DNA of 64,000 nt, from NCBI GenBank assembly GCA_900323505.1, contig OOIN01000004.1, forward strand, positions 620,001 through 684,000, read 5' to 3'. How positions within the stretch are numbered: position 1 is the stretch's first letter; each line of letters begins with the position of its first letter. The notes below the pieces were generated by a model. That model was given only the letters and a program-made list of their open reading frames with translations, was not told the DNA's origin and did not search any database. Of this stretch, positions 20,701 through 30,954 are shown piece by piece. This stretch comes from Ustilago trichophora (lineage: Eukaryota > Basidiomycota > Ustilaginomycetes > Ustilaginales > Ustilaginaceae). A program made the position numbers and the translations under genes.

Positions 20701-23472
20701 ACGCGAAACTGATGGGTGATCCCGTGAGGCTTTTCGAGAAAGAGCCAAAGGGTTACAGAAAAATCTCCGACGGCCAACTTGACCGCAAGTGCCAAAAACA
20801 GAGACATTTTCCTTGCGAGACAAGGCAAGAGGCAGCGAGAGGAGCGGATTGGCAAGATCAACCCTAGACCCACCCACATGTCGTCAATCTGCAACCACAG
20901 CGAACTCGCCAATCAGAAGGCAAAGCAAAAATAAAAGAACAGGCATCCCTCTTCCGTCAAACTCCTTTTTTTGTTTTTCTTCGTCACCCTGACTTGGTCA
21001 CAAAAGCCTGAATGCGTCCAGTTAACTCGTCCACGTCGACGCATTCAAAATAGATCAATTTCAAACATGGACCCTGGCTACTAGATACAAGCTAGTCTGC
21101 AAATTTTTGCCAGAGATTGACCGGCGACCGACATGCGTTGCCTATCCTTTTCCCAACTCAGAATCTTGAATCGCTCTAGAACCAGCACTTGCCAGATGCT
21201 TTGTTGTTTTGAAATCTAAAGGCACCGAAGATTGCCATCTCCTTGCAAAAGAGCACTGTGTGGTAGCTGCCTCATGTCAGGCCCACCTCGTCACCACCGA
21301 TTGCAACATTGCAAGCCGATAGTGTACAAAAGTGGGAGAGGGAGAGGGTTCGAGGCTGCCGAGCGAGGAGGCCCGTTCAGATGGTGCAAGCGAAGGTGAT
21401 GTTGGCAGGCCAAGCATTCCTAGCATCAATCTTGGCAGGGCCCCACTTGCCAAGCCTTCATCCTGAGATATTGTTTGTCATGGAATGGAAAGAGCCGAAT
21501 TCCGTGAACGGGGCGGTCAATTTTTCCCCCTTCTTGCTTGCTTCATCCTCGGCCCTGTCGCCCGCCCCTGAGCTAAAAATGCGTGCTGCGTGCGTGCACG
21601 TAGCCGTTGCGTACGCTTTGTTGTAAATGTGGGACATCTGATTGCTAATGCTCATGCTCGAATTCGACACTCAAATGCAATCAAGCTACAGCAGGCTATT
21701 GAAAAGACGATGAGCAACCTGTCCCATGCAGCTATAGCTTCAAATAGCGCAGCTTGGGCTGAAGACAGTCTAATTGGAATCGAGAAAAAGAAGTTCCAGC
21801 CTTATTTGCGAGTGGAAATTACTCGAGCCTTTTTGCCTGCCAGAGAAGGCTCGAGCTGCATCCTTTGCTTTGCTGCACATGTAGCTGGCCCCAACCCCGA
21901 GAGGTTAACTTGACCCTCGAGCACTTTGGCAGCAGTGGTTGCAACGCAACTTGAAGCGGCGCTGTGACCGGACCGCAGCAGAAGCGGTCGATCACTGCAG
22001 CAGACAGCATGCGGAAACACCACTCTACGCCTTCTGATTGGTGTTCTGATCAGAGCAATCGGAGGTAGAGATGTAGATATGCCGACATCTCAGCTTTGTT
22101 TTGCGTGTTGCCTCCAAGCCTAGCCAAGCCAAGCCATTCCAGCACCTGGCCCTGGCTGGAGCGTCGCGCGCTTATCCTTGTGTGGGCCAAGGGGGGTTTC
22201 TTCACATTTGGTGCGTCAACATGGGCAAGATTGCGGTCGACCGTCGGTCAAAGGGGAACAAACGAGCTCCAAAAAGTGAGTGCGAAACGGCGCCCTTACG
22301 CCCACAATATCTGGCCCGCTTGTTCGCTTCGCTTCAAAAAATGGACCTCGATGTCACTTTGCAAGCGATTAAGGCCGATTAGACAGGTGGCTAGCAGGAA
22401 AAACCTGTATTTGAAACTTCCATATCTTTGACGATGGAAAACTTTTTTCTTTTCTTCTTTTGCGTCAGTCCAGAGTGGCAAACGGCTGAATTTTAAAGCA
22501 ACCACGCGAAAATTAGGGCGGAATCGCCAAGGGATCAAAAACGTTTTTCAGACACTTATCTGACAGGTGGCTGTCGATCCCTTGTCTGGCCAACCAACAC
22601 AAAACTATCAGGCACTAGACCTGTGTCCATGTGCATCAAAAAAGGGTTTTTGGCAAAATCTGCGACAGGAAGAGAGAGGTGAAGCCCACACTGTTGGGGT
22701 TTGCAAAATTGAGCTGCAGCTCGCCCACCTTTGCATGCACTCACTGTCTGCCGTTGATCCCCTTTTCGAGCGAAGGTAGCATGTTTTTGGCAGCCAGCTT
22801 TGCTCCTGGTCCTCCCCTCTTCGTCGGCTTTTAGGAGGCAAGCAAGCAATCAAGCAGAAATCTTGCTCGGCAGCAACTCAAATGCCTGCCGATTGGCCAA
22901 GAGTCTGCGAGATATGAAGCCTTTGGTGTGTATATGTGTTGTCCGGAGCGTTTGCATTTGCTCTTTCGCCTTTTTTCGGTTGTTCCGACAACACTGAGGT
23001 GCTTTGCCCTACGGCCCTCCTCGTTCTTGTTCCGTCTGCTGATTTGGGCCCCGTTTCTCATGCAAAGAAGCTCAACAGACCCACGCACCTCTTTTGGGAC
23101 CACCAGAGGCCTTTTCGCTTGAGCTGGTTGTTTTGGTCGCTGTCCCACCCGCCGCTTCTGCTCGCTGTTTGCATGCCTTGTGCGAAAAGAGTATATAGTC
23201 GCTCCAACCCTCAGCTTGATCTCTCGGATCTTCCTTTCTTCACCTTTCACCTTACCCATCGCCTCTCCCTCCCCGCCGTTCGTCCGTTTCTCCCACGACG
23301 CACGGTAAAACAGATTTGGCACAAGCGCCTTCTCTGCCCTTTCAAAAACTTGCTCTTCGAATTTACACTCGAAAGCAGTTCCTTCCCTTTTCGTTCTTTT
23401 AACAGAATCGAGCAACTGCGTTTGCCTGGATTCTCGAGCTTGAGCGAATCCGACTGAGAAGTCAACAACAGG
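17712..23472. other. Long gene-free region upstream of the H+-ATPase
   Basis: This covers nearly 5.8 kb without a supportable gene. Open frames of up to 193 and 222 codons exist but have irregular composition, no domains, and overlap frames on the other strand. No tRNA, 5S rRNA, terminal repeats or transposase remnants were recognised. The last 500 bases are pyrimidine-rich with a TATA-like GTATATAG near 23191 and probably hold the promoter and 5'UTR of the proton pump. The rest could be distal regulatory DNA, a non-coding transcript or decayed sequence. Confidence 0.55.
17982..18005 (+). repeat. Homopolymer run of 24 G
   Basis: An uninterrupted G24 tract about 270 bases after the MDM34 stop. 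It is capable of G-quadruplex formation on the + strand. Its length is probably unstable and prone to sequencing error. Confidence 0.95.
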
Positions 23473-23823
23473 GTGAGTTTCCCGCTTTTCCCTCTCCATT
23501 CGACCGACGCTCTCTTTTTCTCGTTTCTTCCGTCACACTTTGTGCCGATTCCGAAGAGACGGGGATCGAGCTTCTGCGGCTAGAGCAGAGATTGGGAGCC
23601 GATTTCATTGCCAAGCCGCTACCTACGTTTTTGTTGCCAGACCAGTGCTAGCAGCATTTATGAAGAGTTGCCCCTTTCGTCTTTGCTCCCACTTCCATCC
23701 CCACCACCAAGTCCAGTAGCTGACAAACATCTCTTCCCTTTCTCTCCTATTTATTCCCCTTTCCTACATCAGAATTCACCCTTTCCTGCTCCCCTTCCAT
23801 TTTTCCTCCCCGCTTTACCTTAG
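23473..23823 (+). other. Probable 5'UTR intron of the H+-ATPase gene
   Basis: The donor GGGTGAGT at 23471-23478 and a polypyrimidine tract ending in CCTTAG at 23823 bound 351 bases just ahead of the start codon at 23836. CTGAC-type branch candidates lie near 23717. The splice would be purely in the leader. Confidence 0.65.
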
Positions 23824-23835
23824 AAATCAGCCAAC

Positions 23836-26724
23836 ATGTCTGACGTTCAGGAAAAGAAGACCACCAAGCACCGAGACATCGATGAGGAGCACGCCGCCGA
23901 GAGCGGCCCCAAGCACGCTCTCGTCGACATGAGCACCATCGAGCTCAAGGCCGAGGACCTTTACGACAAGGCCAAGGTCGACATCGAGGCCATCGAGCTC
24001 GAGGACGTCTGGACTCTTCTCCAGTGTAACGAAGCTGGTCTTACCGAGGAGGAGGTTGTCCGCCGTCGTGGTATTTTCGGTCCCAACAAGATTGAGACCG
24101 AGGAGCCCAACCCCATCCTTCAGTTCCTTTCCTTCATGTGGAACCCTCTCTCCTGGGTCATGGAGGGTGCCGCCATTGTCGCCATCGCTCTTTCCAACGG
24201 TGAGGGCAAGGCCCCCGATTGGCCAGACTTTGTTGGTATCGTTCTTCTTTTGCTCATCAACTCGACTATCGGTTACATCGAGGAGCGCAACGCCGGTAAC
24301 GCCGTCAAGGCTCTTATGGACTCGCTCGCCCCCAAGGCCAGCTGCAAGCGTGACGGCAAGTGGATCGAGATCGAGTCTTCGGACCTCGTTCCCGGTGATG
24401 TTATTGCTTTCAAGATCGGAGACATTGTCCCCGGTGACTGCCGTCTCTTCGACGCCATCTCTGTTTCGTGTGACCAGGCTTCGCTCACTGGTGAATCGCT
24501 CCCCGTCAACAAGAAGGTCGGTGACCAGTGCTTCTCTGGTTCGATCTGCAAGCAGGGTGAGGCCGAGGGTGTCGTCATCTCGACCGGTCCCAACACCTTC
24601 TTCGGTCGTGCCGCTACCCTTATTGGCTCCGACGACGACACCACCGGTCACTTGCAGCAGGTTCTTTCCCGCATTGGTCTCTTCTGCATGGTCACCATCG
24701 GTCTGTTCATCGTCCTCGAGATTCTTATCCTCTACGCTGGCTTCCGCTACAAGTACCGCCGTGGTATCGACAACATCCTTGTCCTCTTGATCGGTGGTAT
24801 CCCCATTGCCATGCCCTGTGTCCTTTCCGTTACCCTTGCCGTCGGTGCTCAGCAGCTCGCCAAGCACAAGGCCATCGTTACCCGTATCACTGCCATTGAG
24901 GAGCTCGCTGGTGTCGACATCCTCTGCTCCGACAAGACCGGTACCCTCACCACCAACAAGCTTACCATCGACACTGAGCTCGTCAAGCTCTACTCGGACT
25001 GGGCCAACGTCGACGATGTCATCCGCTTGGCTGCTTACGCTTCCCGAACTGAGAACCAGGACGCCATTGACGCTACCATTGTTGGTACCCTCAAGGACCC
25101 CGCTCAGGCTCGTGCTGGTATCAAGCTCCTCGATTTCAAGCCCTTCAACCCCGTCGACAAGCGTACCGAGATCACCTACCTCGAGGAGGCTACCGGCAAG
25201 ATGAAGCGTGTTACCAAGGGTATGACTTCCATCATCATCGACCTCTGCAAGCGCAACAAGACTGAAGCCCAGGAGAACGCTCTTGAGGCCGACGTTGAGG
25301 AGTTTGCCAACCGTGGTCTTCGTGGTCTTGCCGTCGCCTTCGAGGAGGTTCCCTCCGGCGAGGTTGAGGGTGAGGGTAACGGTTTCGAGCTTCTCGGTCT
25401 TCTTGCTATCTTCGACCCTCCCCGCCACGACACCAAGGAGACTCTCGACAACGCCCAGGCCCTCGGTGTTCGCGTCAAGATGGTCACTGGTGACCAGCTG
25501 GCTATCGCCAAAGAGACTGGTCGTCGTCTTGGTCTTGGTGACCGCATGTTCAACTCCAAGGTTCTCGTTGACGGTGTTCTCCCCCCTGGCAGCCCTTACA
25601 AGTCGCTTGACGACATGATTCTCGATGTTGATGGTTTCGCTGGTGTCTTCCCCGAGCACAAGTACGAGATCGTCAAGCGTCTCCAGGGTCTCGGCCACTT
25701 GACTGCCATGACTGGTGATGGTGCCAATGACGCCCCCGCTCTTGCCCGTGCCAACGTCGGTGTTGCCGTCGAGGGTGCTACCGATGCTGCCCGTGGTGCT
25801 GCCGACATTGTCCTTACCGAGCCTGGTCTTTCCACCATTGTTGAGGCTATCCGCCAGTCGCGTATCATCTTCGGTCGTATGAAGAACTACGCCGCTTACG
25901 CTGCCGCCATCACCATCCGTGTCGTCGTCGGTTTTGCTCTTCTTGCCTTCATCTGGAAGTCCGACTTCCCTCCCTTCATGGTTCTTATCATTGCTTTCCT
26001 CAACGACGGTTCCATCATGACCCTCTCGCTCGACACTGTCAAGCCCGCCCTCGAGCCCCAGCACTGGGACCTCACTGAGCTCTTCTTCTGCGGTTCGCTC
26101 TACGGTCTTTACCAGGTCGCTTCGACTCTTGCTCTCTACGCTGTCATCTACGAGACCACTTTCTTCGAGGACAAGTTCGGCGTTACTCCTCTTCACGGCA
26201 ACCCCAACGACCCCCGTCTCCACATGATCATGTACCTCCAGGTCGCCATTCTTGCCCAGGCCCTCATCTTTGTTACCCGTTCGCACGGCTTCTCGTGGAT
26301 GGAACGCCCCTCGTTCGCTCTTATGGGTGCCTTCTGCCTTGCCCAGCTCATCTCTTCGATCATCGCCGCTTACGGAAACTGGGGCTTCACCAACGTCAAG
26401 GCCATCGAGGGTGGCTGGATCGGAATTGTCTGGGTCTGGAACATCATCTGGTACTTCCCCATGGACCTTGTCAAGTTCTTCGCCAAGTGGTTGCTCAAGA
26501 ACATCCGCTCCAAGAAGACCCCCGCCGCTGCCCGCGAGAGCCTCAGCCGCACCACCTCGCGTGCCGACTCGATGTACTCGAACCGAACCTCGTTCCTCAA
26601 GCGCGCCCAGCGCAAGGCCGGCTTCGGTGGCGAGAAGAAGGTGCACATCTCGAGCACCGAGCTCCAGCGCCTCGGAAGCATCCAGGCCCAGGAGGCCTCG
26701 CGACGCCTCTCCAGGACCCAGTAA
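23836..26724 (+). CDS. Plasma-membrane H+-ATPase, plant-like P3A type
   Basis: This 962-aa proton pump energises the plasma membrane. It has the P-type core: TGESLPV, the phosphorylation motif CSDKTGTLT with Asp366, KMVTGDQLAIAKETGRRLG, and GDGANDAPAL. Several segments are of the plant rather than the classical fungal PMA1 pattern: NPLSWVME in the first membrane pair and GGIPIAMPCVLSVTLAVG in M4. Ustilago species are known to have a second pump of this class (PMA2). About ten membrane segments are evident. The basic, Ser/Arg-rich C-terminal tail (about 895-962) ends SRRLSRTQ, not the plant 14-3-3-binding YTV end. Extreme codon bias implies high expression. A leader intron precedes the start. 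Confidence 0.95.
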   Translation: MSDVQEKKTTKHRDIDEEHAAESGPKHALVDMSTIELKAEDLYDKAKVDIEAIELEDVWTLLQCNEAGLTEEEVVRRRGIFGPNKIETEEPNPILQFLSFMWNPLSWVMEGAAIVAIALSNGEGKAPDWPDFVGIVLLLLINSTIGYIEERNAGNAVKALMDSLAPKASCKRDGKWIEIESSDLVPGDVIAFKIGDIVPGDCRLFDAISVSCDQASLTGESLPVNKKVGDQCFSGSICKQGEAEGVVISTGPNTFFGRAATLIGSDDDTTGHLQQVLSRIGLFCMVTIGLFIVLEILILYAGFRYKYRRGIDNILVLLIGGIPIAMPCVLSVTLAVGAQQLAKHKAIVTRITAIEELAGVDILCSDKTGTLTTNKLTIDTELVKLYSDWANVDDVIRLAAYASRTENQDAIDATIVGTLKDPAQARAGIKLLDFKPFNPVDKRTEITYLEEATGKMKRVTKGMTSIIIDLCKRNKTEAQENALEADVEEFANRGLRGLAVAFEEVPSGEVEGEGNGFELLGLLAIFDPPRHDTKETLDNAQALGVRVKMVTGDQLAIAKETGRRLGLGDRMFNSKVLVDGVLPPGSPYKSLDDMILDVDGFAGVFPEHKYEIVKRLQGLGHLTAMTGDGANDAPALARANVGVAVEGATDAARGAADIVLTEPGLSTIVEAIRQSRIIFGRMKNYAAYAAAITIRVVVGFALLAFIWKSDFPPFMVLIIAFLNDGSIMTLSLDTVKPALEPQHWDLTELFFCGSLYGLYQVASTLALYAVIYETTFFEDKFGVTPLHGNPNDPRLHMIMYLQVAILAQALIFVTRSHGFSWMERPSFALMGAFCLAQLISSIIAAYGNWGFTNVKAIEGGWIGIVWVWNIIWYFPMDLVKFFAKWLLKNIRSKKTPAAARESLSRTTSRADSMYSNRTSFLKRAQRKAGFGGEKKVHISSTELQRLGSIQAQEASRRLSRTQ

Positions 26725-28763
26725 ACATCCCTGGGTCTGGTTCCCATTGCTTCACATTGCATACCTTTTCTCTTCTCTGCAGCTGCCTCGTCTCTACGTT
26801 TTCCTTGAATGAATCTTGATTTTTTTCACGATGGTCATGATGTGACGTAGAGCGATGCAGAAAAGGGTCCGGCCTAGTTGCCTAAAGGGCTCTGAGTCTT
26901 TTTCTCCTAGACTTTCCTCTCCCCAAGAACACACACTGCATCCTAGATCCTTGATCTTCGATCCCTACACACACTCTCTTTTTGTCTCTTATTCGCATCA
27001 TATACAGCGGTTCCTTCTTATTTCTCCTTTGCTATAGTATCGATTCAAATCATTTCTGCGGCTGTGCATGTGCGATTGAATACAAAGTCGGCTAGAATGC
27101 GTGATGGGAGGACAGAGCGGTGCGGTCCATGCGGCGGTCGAGCAAGTTGAGGGATACCCCAAGCAAAGCTATGATTTGAGAACTGACGAGGCAGCAGCAG
27201 GAGGTCCTTTCACAACATCTCTAGTCAGTGTGGCACAGAAGCAAGAACCTTTATAACGGTCGACCTCTGACGGCGCCCAGCTGTCGTTCAACACCGAGTT
27301 GACTGCGCAGAAAAGGTGCTGTTGTATCAATCGACCGCCGTGTTTGCCACCAACACACAGGGCTACCTTGGCATCCTACATCCAAGGTCAACCCTCATTC
27401 TCTTGGCCGCTTGTTGATGTATGATCAGCCGTTGGCGTACAGGACCATTTTAGCGAGGGTCGGGGATGACGTCTAACTGTCGATCCTGCTTTTTTACATC
27501 TTCTCTGGTTACATGCCGGGCAAATGCTGCGCTGAAGATGCAAGTAGGAAGGGCAGGAAGCACAGTACTGTATCAAGGAGCCAAGAAAATCAGTTTGGTG
27601 TATCTGCTGGCAAGGGCGAGACCGACACTAGTTGGCCACACAAGCTCGCAAACCGCTTTAAAGCGAAAAAGGCAGGAGGGACAGGGAAAGGCAGAGAGGA
27701 CAAGGGCTGAAGATGCCAGCGTTGAAAGAATGCCTCGGCAACAAGGCCACGCGAGCGAATTTTGGTGTCGCGTTACACAACAGCTTGCCCCCCTTTCCGT
27801 TTCGTCTACATTTGTTGCATCAAGGATCGCCGTCTACCGCTGCAAAGAACGTATGACCCTTCGTCTTATGTTGGCAGGAGCGTCCAACAGTCGAAAAGCT
27901 CATAAGCCACCAACCAAGCAAATAAGCACGTAACGGCGACTTGGTGACACACGCTGCGATGTGAGTGCAGAATGTTGCCTTGGTTTCGGCGTGCTGTTGA
28001 TTTGGGCCGAGTCGGAGTTGCAATACATATTGCTCGCTCGGTTACAGCATGGATCAACTCCTGCGCTCCAGAACGCAGCTCTCTAGACCCTGAATCTGAC
28101 CGACACACAGTCTCTTGGCCCCTACTGGTGGCATTAAGAGGTACACTTCTGCGTCTCGTTGCCGGTTGCAGAGAGTAGTCTGACCTGCAGCTGCCGTATA
28201 CTGCACGGTAGATGGTGCATGGCAACCATGAGGATGGTATACTGTAGAAGGAAAAGACTGACAATCTACTGCAATGAGTGCATGCTTGTTCGGAGGTGGC
28301 AACGGTTCAGGGTTCGCTGGCTGACAGCGCTCTTTTTATACGCCGAACTCATCTGACACGAGTGTTACAAGGTGTAGCTTGCAGCAGAAAGTGTTGGTCT
28401 CGGAGAAGTGCCGGCAGGGCCTACGTGAGAGTCAAGAGTGTTGGATTGGAACAGAATATGTCTCAGTGTTGCAATCACGTCGATCCTTGATCTGCTTCTG
28501 CCCGAGTAAAGGTTCGATATATGTTGTTGTCGGTGCTGCCTCGGATCCTACTTTGACCATCACCATCCACACCTCCCCTCGTCCGCCCTCCCGCTGCTCG
28601 TGAGCGGTAGCATCTACTTTCTTTTCTTCCTTTCTCTGTTCGCCCGTTCGTTTTTCTCTTCACATTCGTATATACATCGGCTCTGGTTCTTGTATCACCA
28701 ATCTACTCTTGTTTCAGCAACACAGCAAGCATAACCTCTTCAGCATACCAGATTACGCCAAGA
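26725..28763. other. Gene-free stretch H+-ATPase to CAP protein
   Basis: No supportable gene. A 155-codon open frame at 27466 is arginine/alanine-rich and featureless. The last 200 bases are a pyrimidine-rich leader for the CAP gene. Confidence 0.55.
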
Positions 28764-29624
28764 ATGAAGATCACCTCAACTCTCACCGCGGTGGTGGGCG
28801 CGCTGGCCGTGTTCACCCCTCTCACCTTTGCAGCCGTCGAATCTGAGGGCCTGGCCATCTACGATGCTGACCTAGAAGCACGTGGAGTGTCTTCATGTGG
28901 CGCTGCTTCAACTCGAAAGCACCACAACAAGAAGAAGAGCAAGAAGAAGGCAAAGGCTCAGGCCAAGGCTAAGGCTAACCACGTTCAGGCGCAAATCAAC
29001 TCCATCCCAAAGCAAACGCAGCAACAGCAGCACAAGCACAAGAAGGTCAGCTCTGCCCGTCCTAGTCATTATTACTCTTCCGCTTCACAGAAGTCGACGC
29101 AGAGCGCCAGTGCGCCTAAGACGACATCTGCTCCCAGTACCGGCCCCACCGGTTCCACCGGCACCTCCTCCAACAACCTGTCCAGCTTCGAGCAAACCAT
29201 TCTGGACATCCACAACCAGGACCGAGCCAAGCACTCTGCCTCCCCTCTTTCTTGGTCCCCTACCCTCGCCTCCGCTGCTACTTCCTGGGCCAAGGGGTGC
29301 GCCTTCAAGCACACGCCCAACAATCCATACGGGCAGAACATTGCGGCTGGAACCTCTTCCACCTTTGGCGCTACGGACAGCGCCAACATGTGGTACGACG
29401 AGATTTCCAAGTACAACTTTGCCAGCGGTATCTACAGCGCCGCCACAGGCCACTTCACGCAGATGGTCTGGAAGAGAAGCAAGCAGCTCGGATGCGCTGT
29501 TCAAGAGTGCACCGCCAGCCAATTGGGATTGGGAAGCGGAAGTAGTGCCAAGTACGTCGTGTGTAACTATGATCCTCCTGGAAACTACATTGGCGAGTTT
29601 TTGCAGAATGTTCTGCCCAACTGA
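28764..29624 (+). CDS. Secreted CAP-superfamily (PR-1/Pry-like) protein
   Basis: This 286-aa protein is exported by a signal peptide (about 1-23, cleavage near TFA/AVES). A Lys/Ala-rich stretch follows (about 52-98, with runs of KK and QAKAKA), then a Ser/Thr linker. The CAP domain (about 137-286) includes HNQDR, the NPYGQNIAAG block and the paired signatures GHFTQMVWKRSKQLGC and YVVCNYDPPGNYIG. Yeast relatives (Pry) bind sterols and fatty acids. In smuts a PR-1-like protein is known to act during plant colonisation. The CNYDPPGN segment resembles the plant CAPE-peptide junction. Two facing genes share no promoter with it. The activity here is inferred from family only. Confidence 0.92.
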   Translation: MKITSTLTAVVGALAVFTPLTFAAVESEGLAIYDADLEARGVSSCGAASTRKHHNKKKSKKKAKAQAKAKANHVQAQINSIPKQTQQQQHKHKKVSSARPSHYYSSASQKSTQSASAPKTTSAPSTGPTGSTGTSSNNLSSFEQTILDIHNQDRAKHSASPLSWSPTLASAATSWAKGCAFKHTPNNPYGQNIAAGTSSTFGATDSANMWYDEISKYNFASGIYSAATGHFTQMVWKRSKQLGCAVQECTASQLGLGSGSSAKYVVCNYDPPGNYIGEFLQNVLPN

Positions 29625-30954
29625 GGAGATGAGAAACGAGCAGAATCTAGGAAACCGGTGCTGGCACTGGGTGGGTAACGAAAAGGCTGGTCCTTGGAAC
29701 AAGGAAAGTGTCGCTGGTCGACAAATGGTTTTGTTGTATAGCATTTCACTGTGTCTCTTCGCATAAGGAATCGTTCAGTGCACTTTATCCAACATGCTCC
29801 CACGCTGGCCTCGGTTACATGCATCAATAAATTGAGCGCTCATGTGATTGATCAGTGTGATGCTACATCCGAAAGTTGATCATCGGCGTCTCCCTTTCCC
29901 ACATTGAATTCACAACAAAGGGAAGGAGACACTTTTTGGTCACTAGAACAAAAGGAGTCATTCGCTTCGGTACCTCGACAAACTCAGAAAATCTTATTCG
30001 AGGTCGTATGCGATCAACAACAGAGGGATCAGAGCAGATCCGCGCGGCTCGAAAAGACATGCGCAGAACAAAGAAAGCAGGCTATCGAAGCATGATTGGC
30101 TCAGATGCAAGCCTTGACTGTGCGTGGCGCGACACGCATGGGACGCACATGTCTTCAGGGTGGCGAAGTTGTGTTCAAGTCACACAACAGCGGCTTGATC
30201 CTATGTTGGCGCCCATTGTTTGAGGTTGGATTTTGACCTGACAATTTGCTTGGACCCTTTCGTCTAGGCAGCTAACTACGATAGAATTGTGCGTGACCAG
30301 ACCCGGTCGGCTACATGGAACAGGTGTGGGGAAAGTTGGCAAGATTGGCACGACTGAACGAAGGACGGCGCTGACTCCTCGCACGGCGCTCACGGATCTC
30401 GACATCAGTGTGGGTCGAGCCTGCCTCCAAGAAAAGATAGGATCCACTTCTTAGAATTACTACAGTCCCACCATCACTTCTTCCGTCCCACCACATTGTC
30501 TACAGAGATCCGTTTCAATCGTTAGAGCTCGGATAGAACCGTATTCCGTCCACCAATCTGCACGAGCGAGGCTGTTGGTCTCATTCAAGTGTTCACCATC
30601 TTGTCGATCCTTCTCATCACTTTGAACATATCGACTTCTGCGTAGTACACCGCGGAGCCCTTTAGGTGGAAATCTTGAAAGATTCGCAAAATTCGGATCT
30701 GCTGTTGGAGCTCGGAATCACGAATGAATGCTCTGCTGCCTCTCTCTTGTTTTCGGTAAAACCATTCCTCGACTTCGGAAGACGCGGGGACACATACGCC
30801 TCCGTAAAGCGGTACAGTTCGGTTGCATTGGCAGATCTGAAAAAGGCCAAACTCGAACTCGATAAAACACAGTGTACGGGACCCTGGCAGCCCTCTCTTT
30901 CACTCCGCTCTCTCTTTTGTCCTGCGTGACCTCGGCTACGTCGGGAAGAGAGGG
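29625..30954. other. Gene-free stretch CAP protein to methyltransferase
   Basis: No supportable gene. Short open frames (up to 115 codons) overlap on both strands without domains. Confidence 0.55.

Noticed and set aside
22831..23499. 222-codon open frame on the - strand upstream of the H+-ATPase
   Set aside because: It lies across the pump's promoter and leader, is Arg/Lys-rich by composition only, and has no recognisable motif.
23827..26646. 939-codon open frame antisense to the H+-ATPase
   Set aside because: It mirrors a highly codon-biased gene (few A/T third positions leave the antisense frame open). Its residues are Gly/Val/Leu/Asp-rich and resemble no protein.
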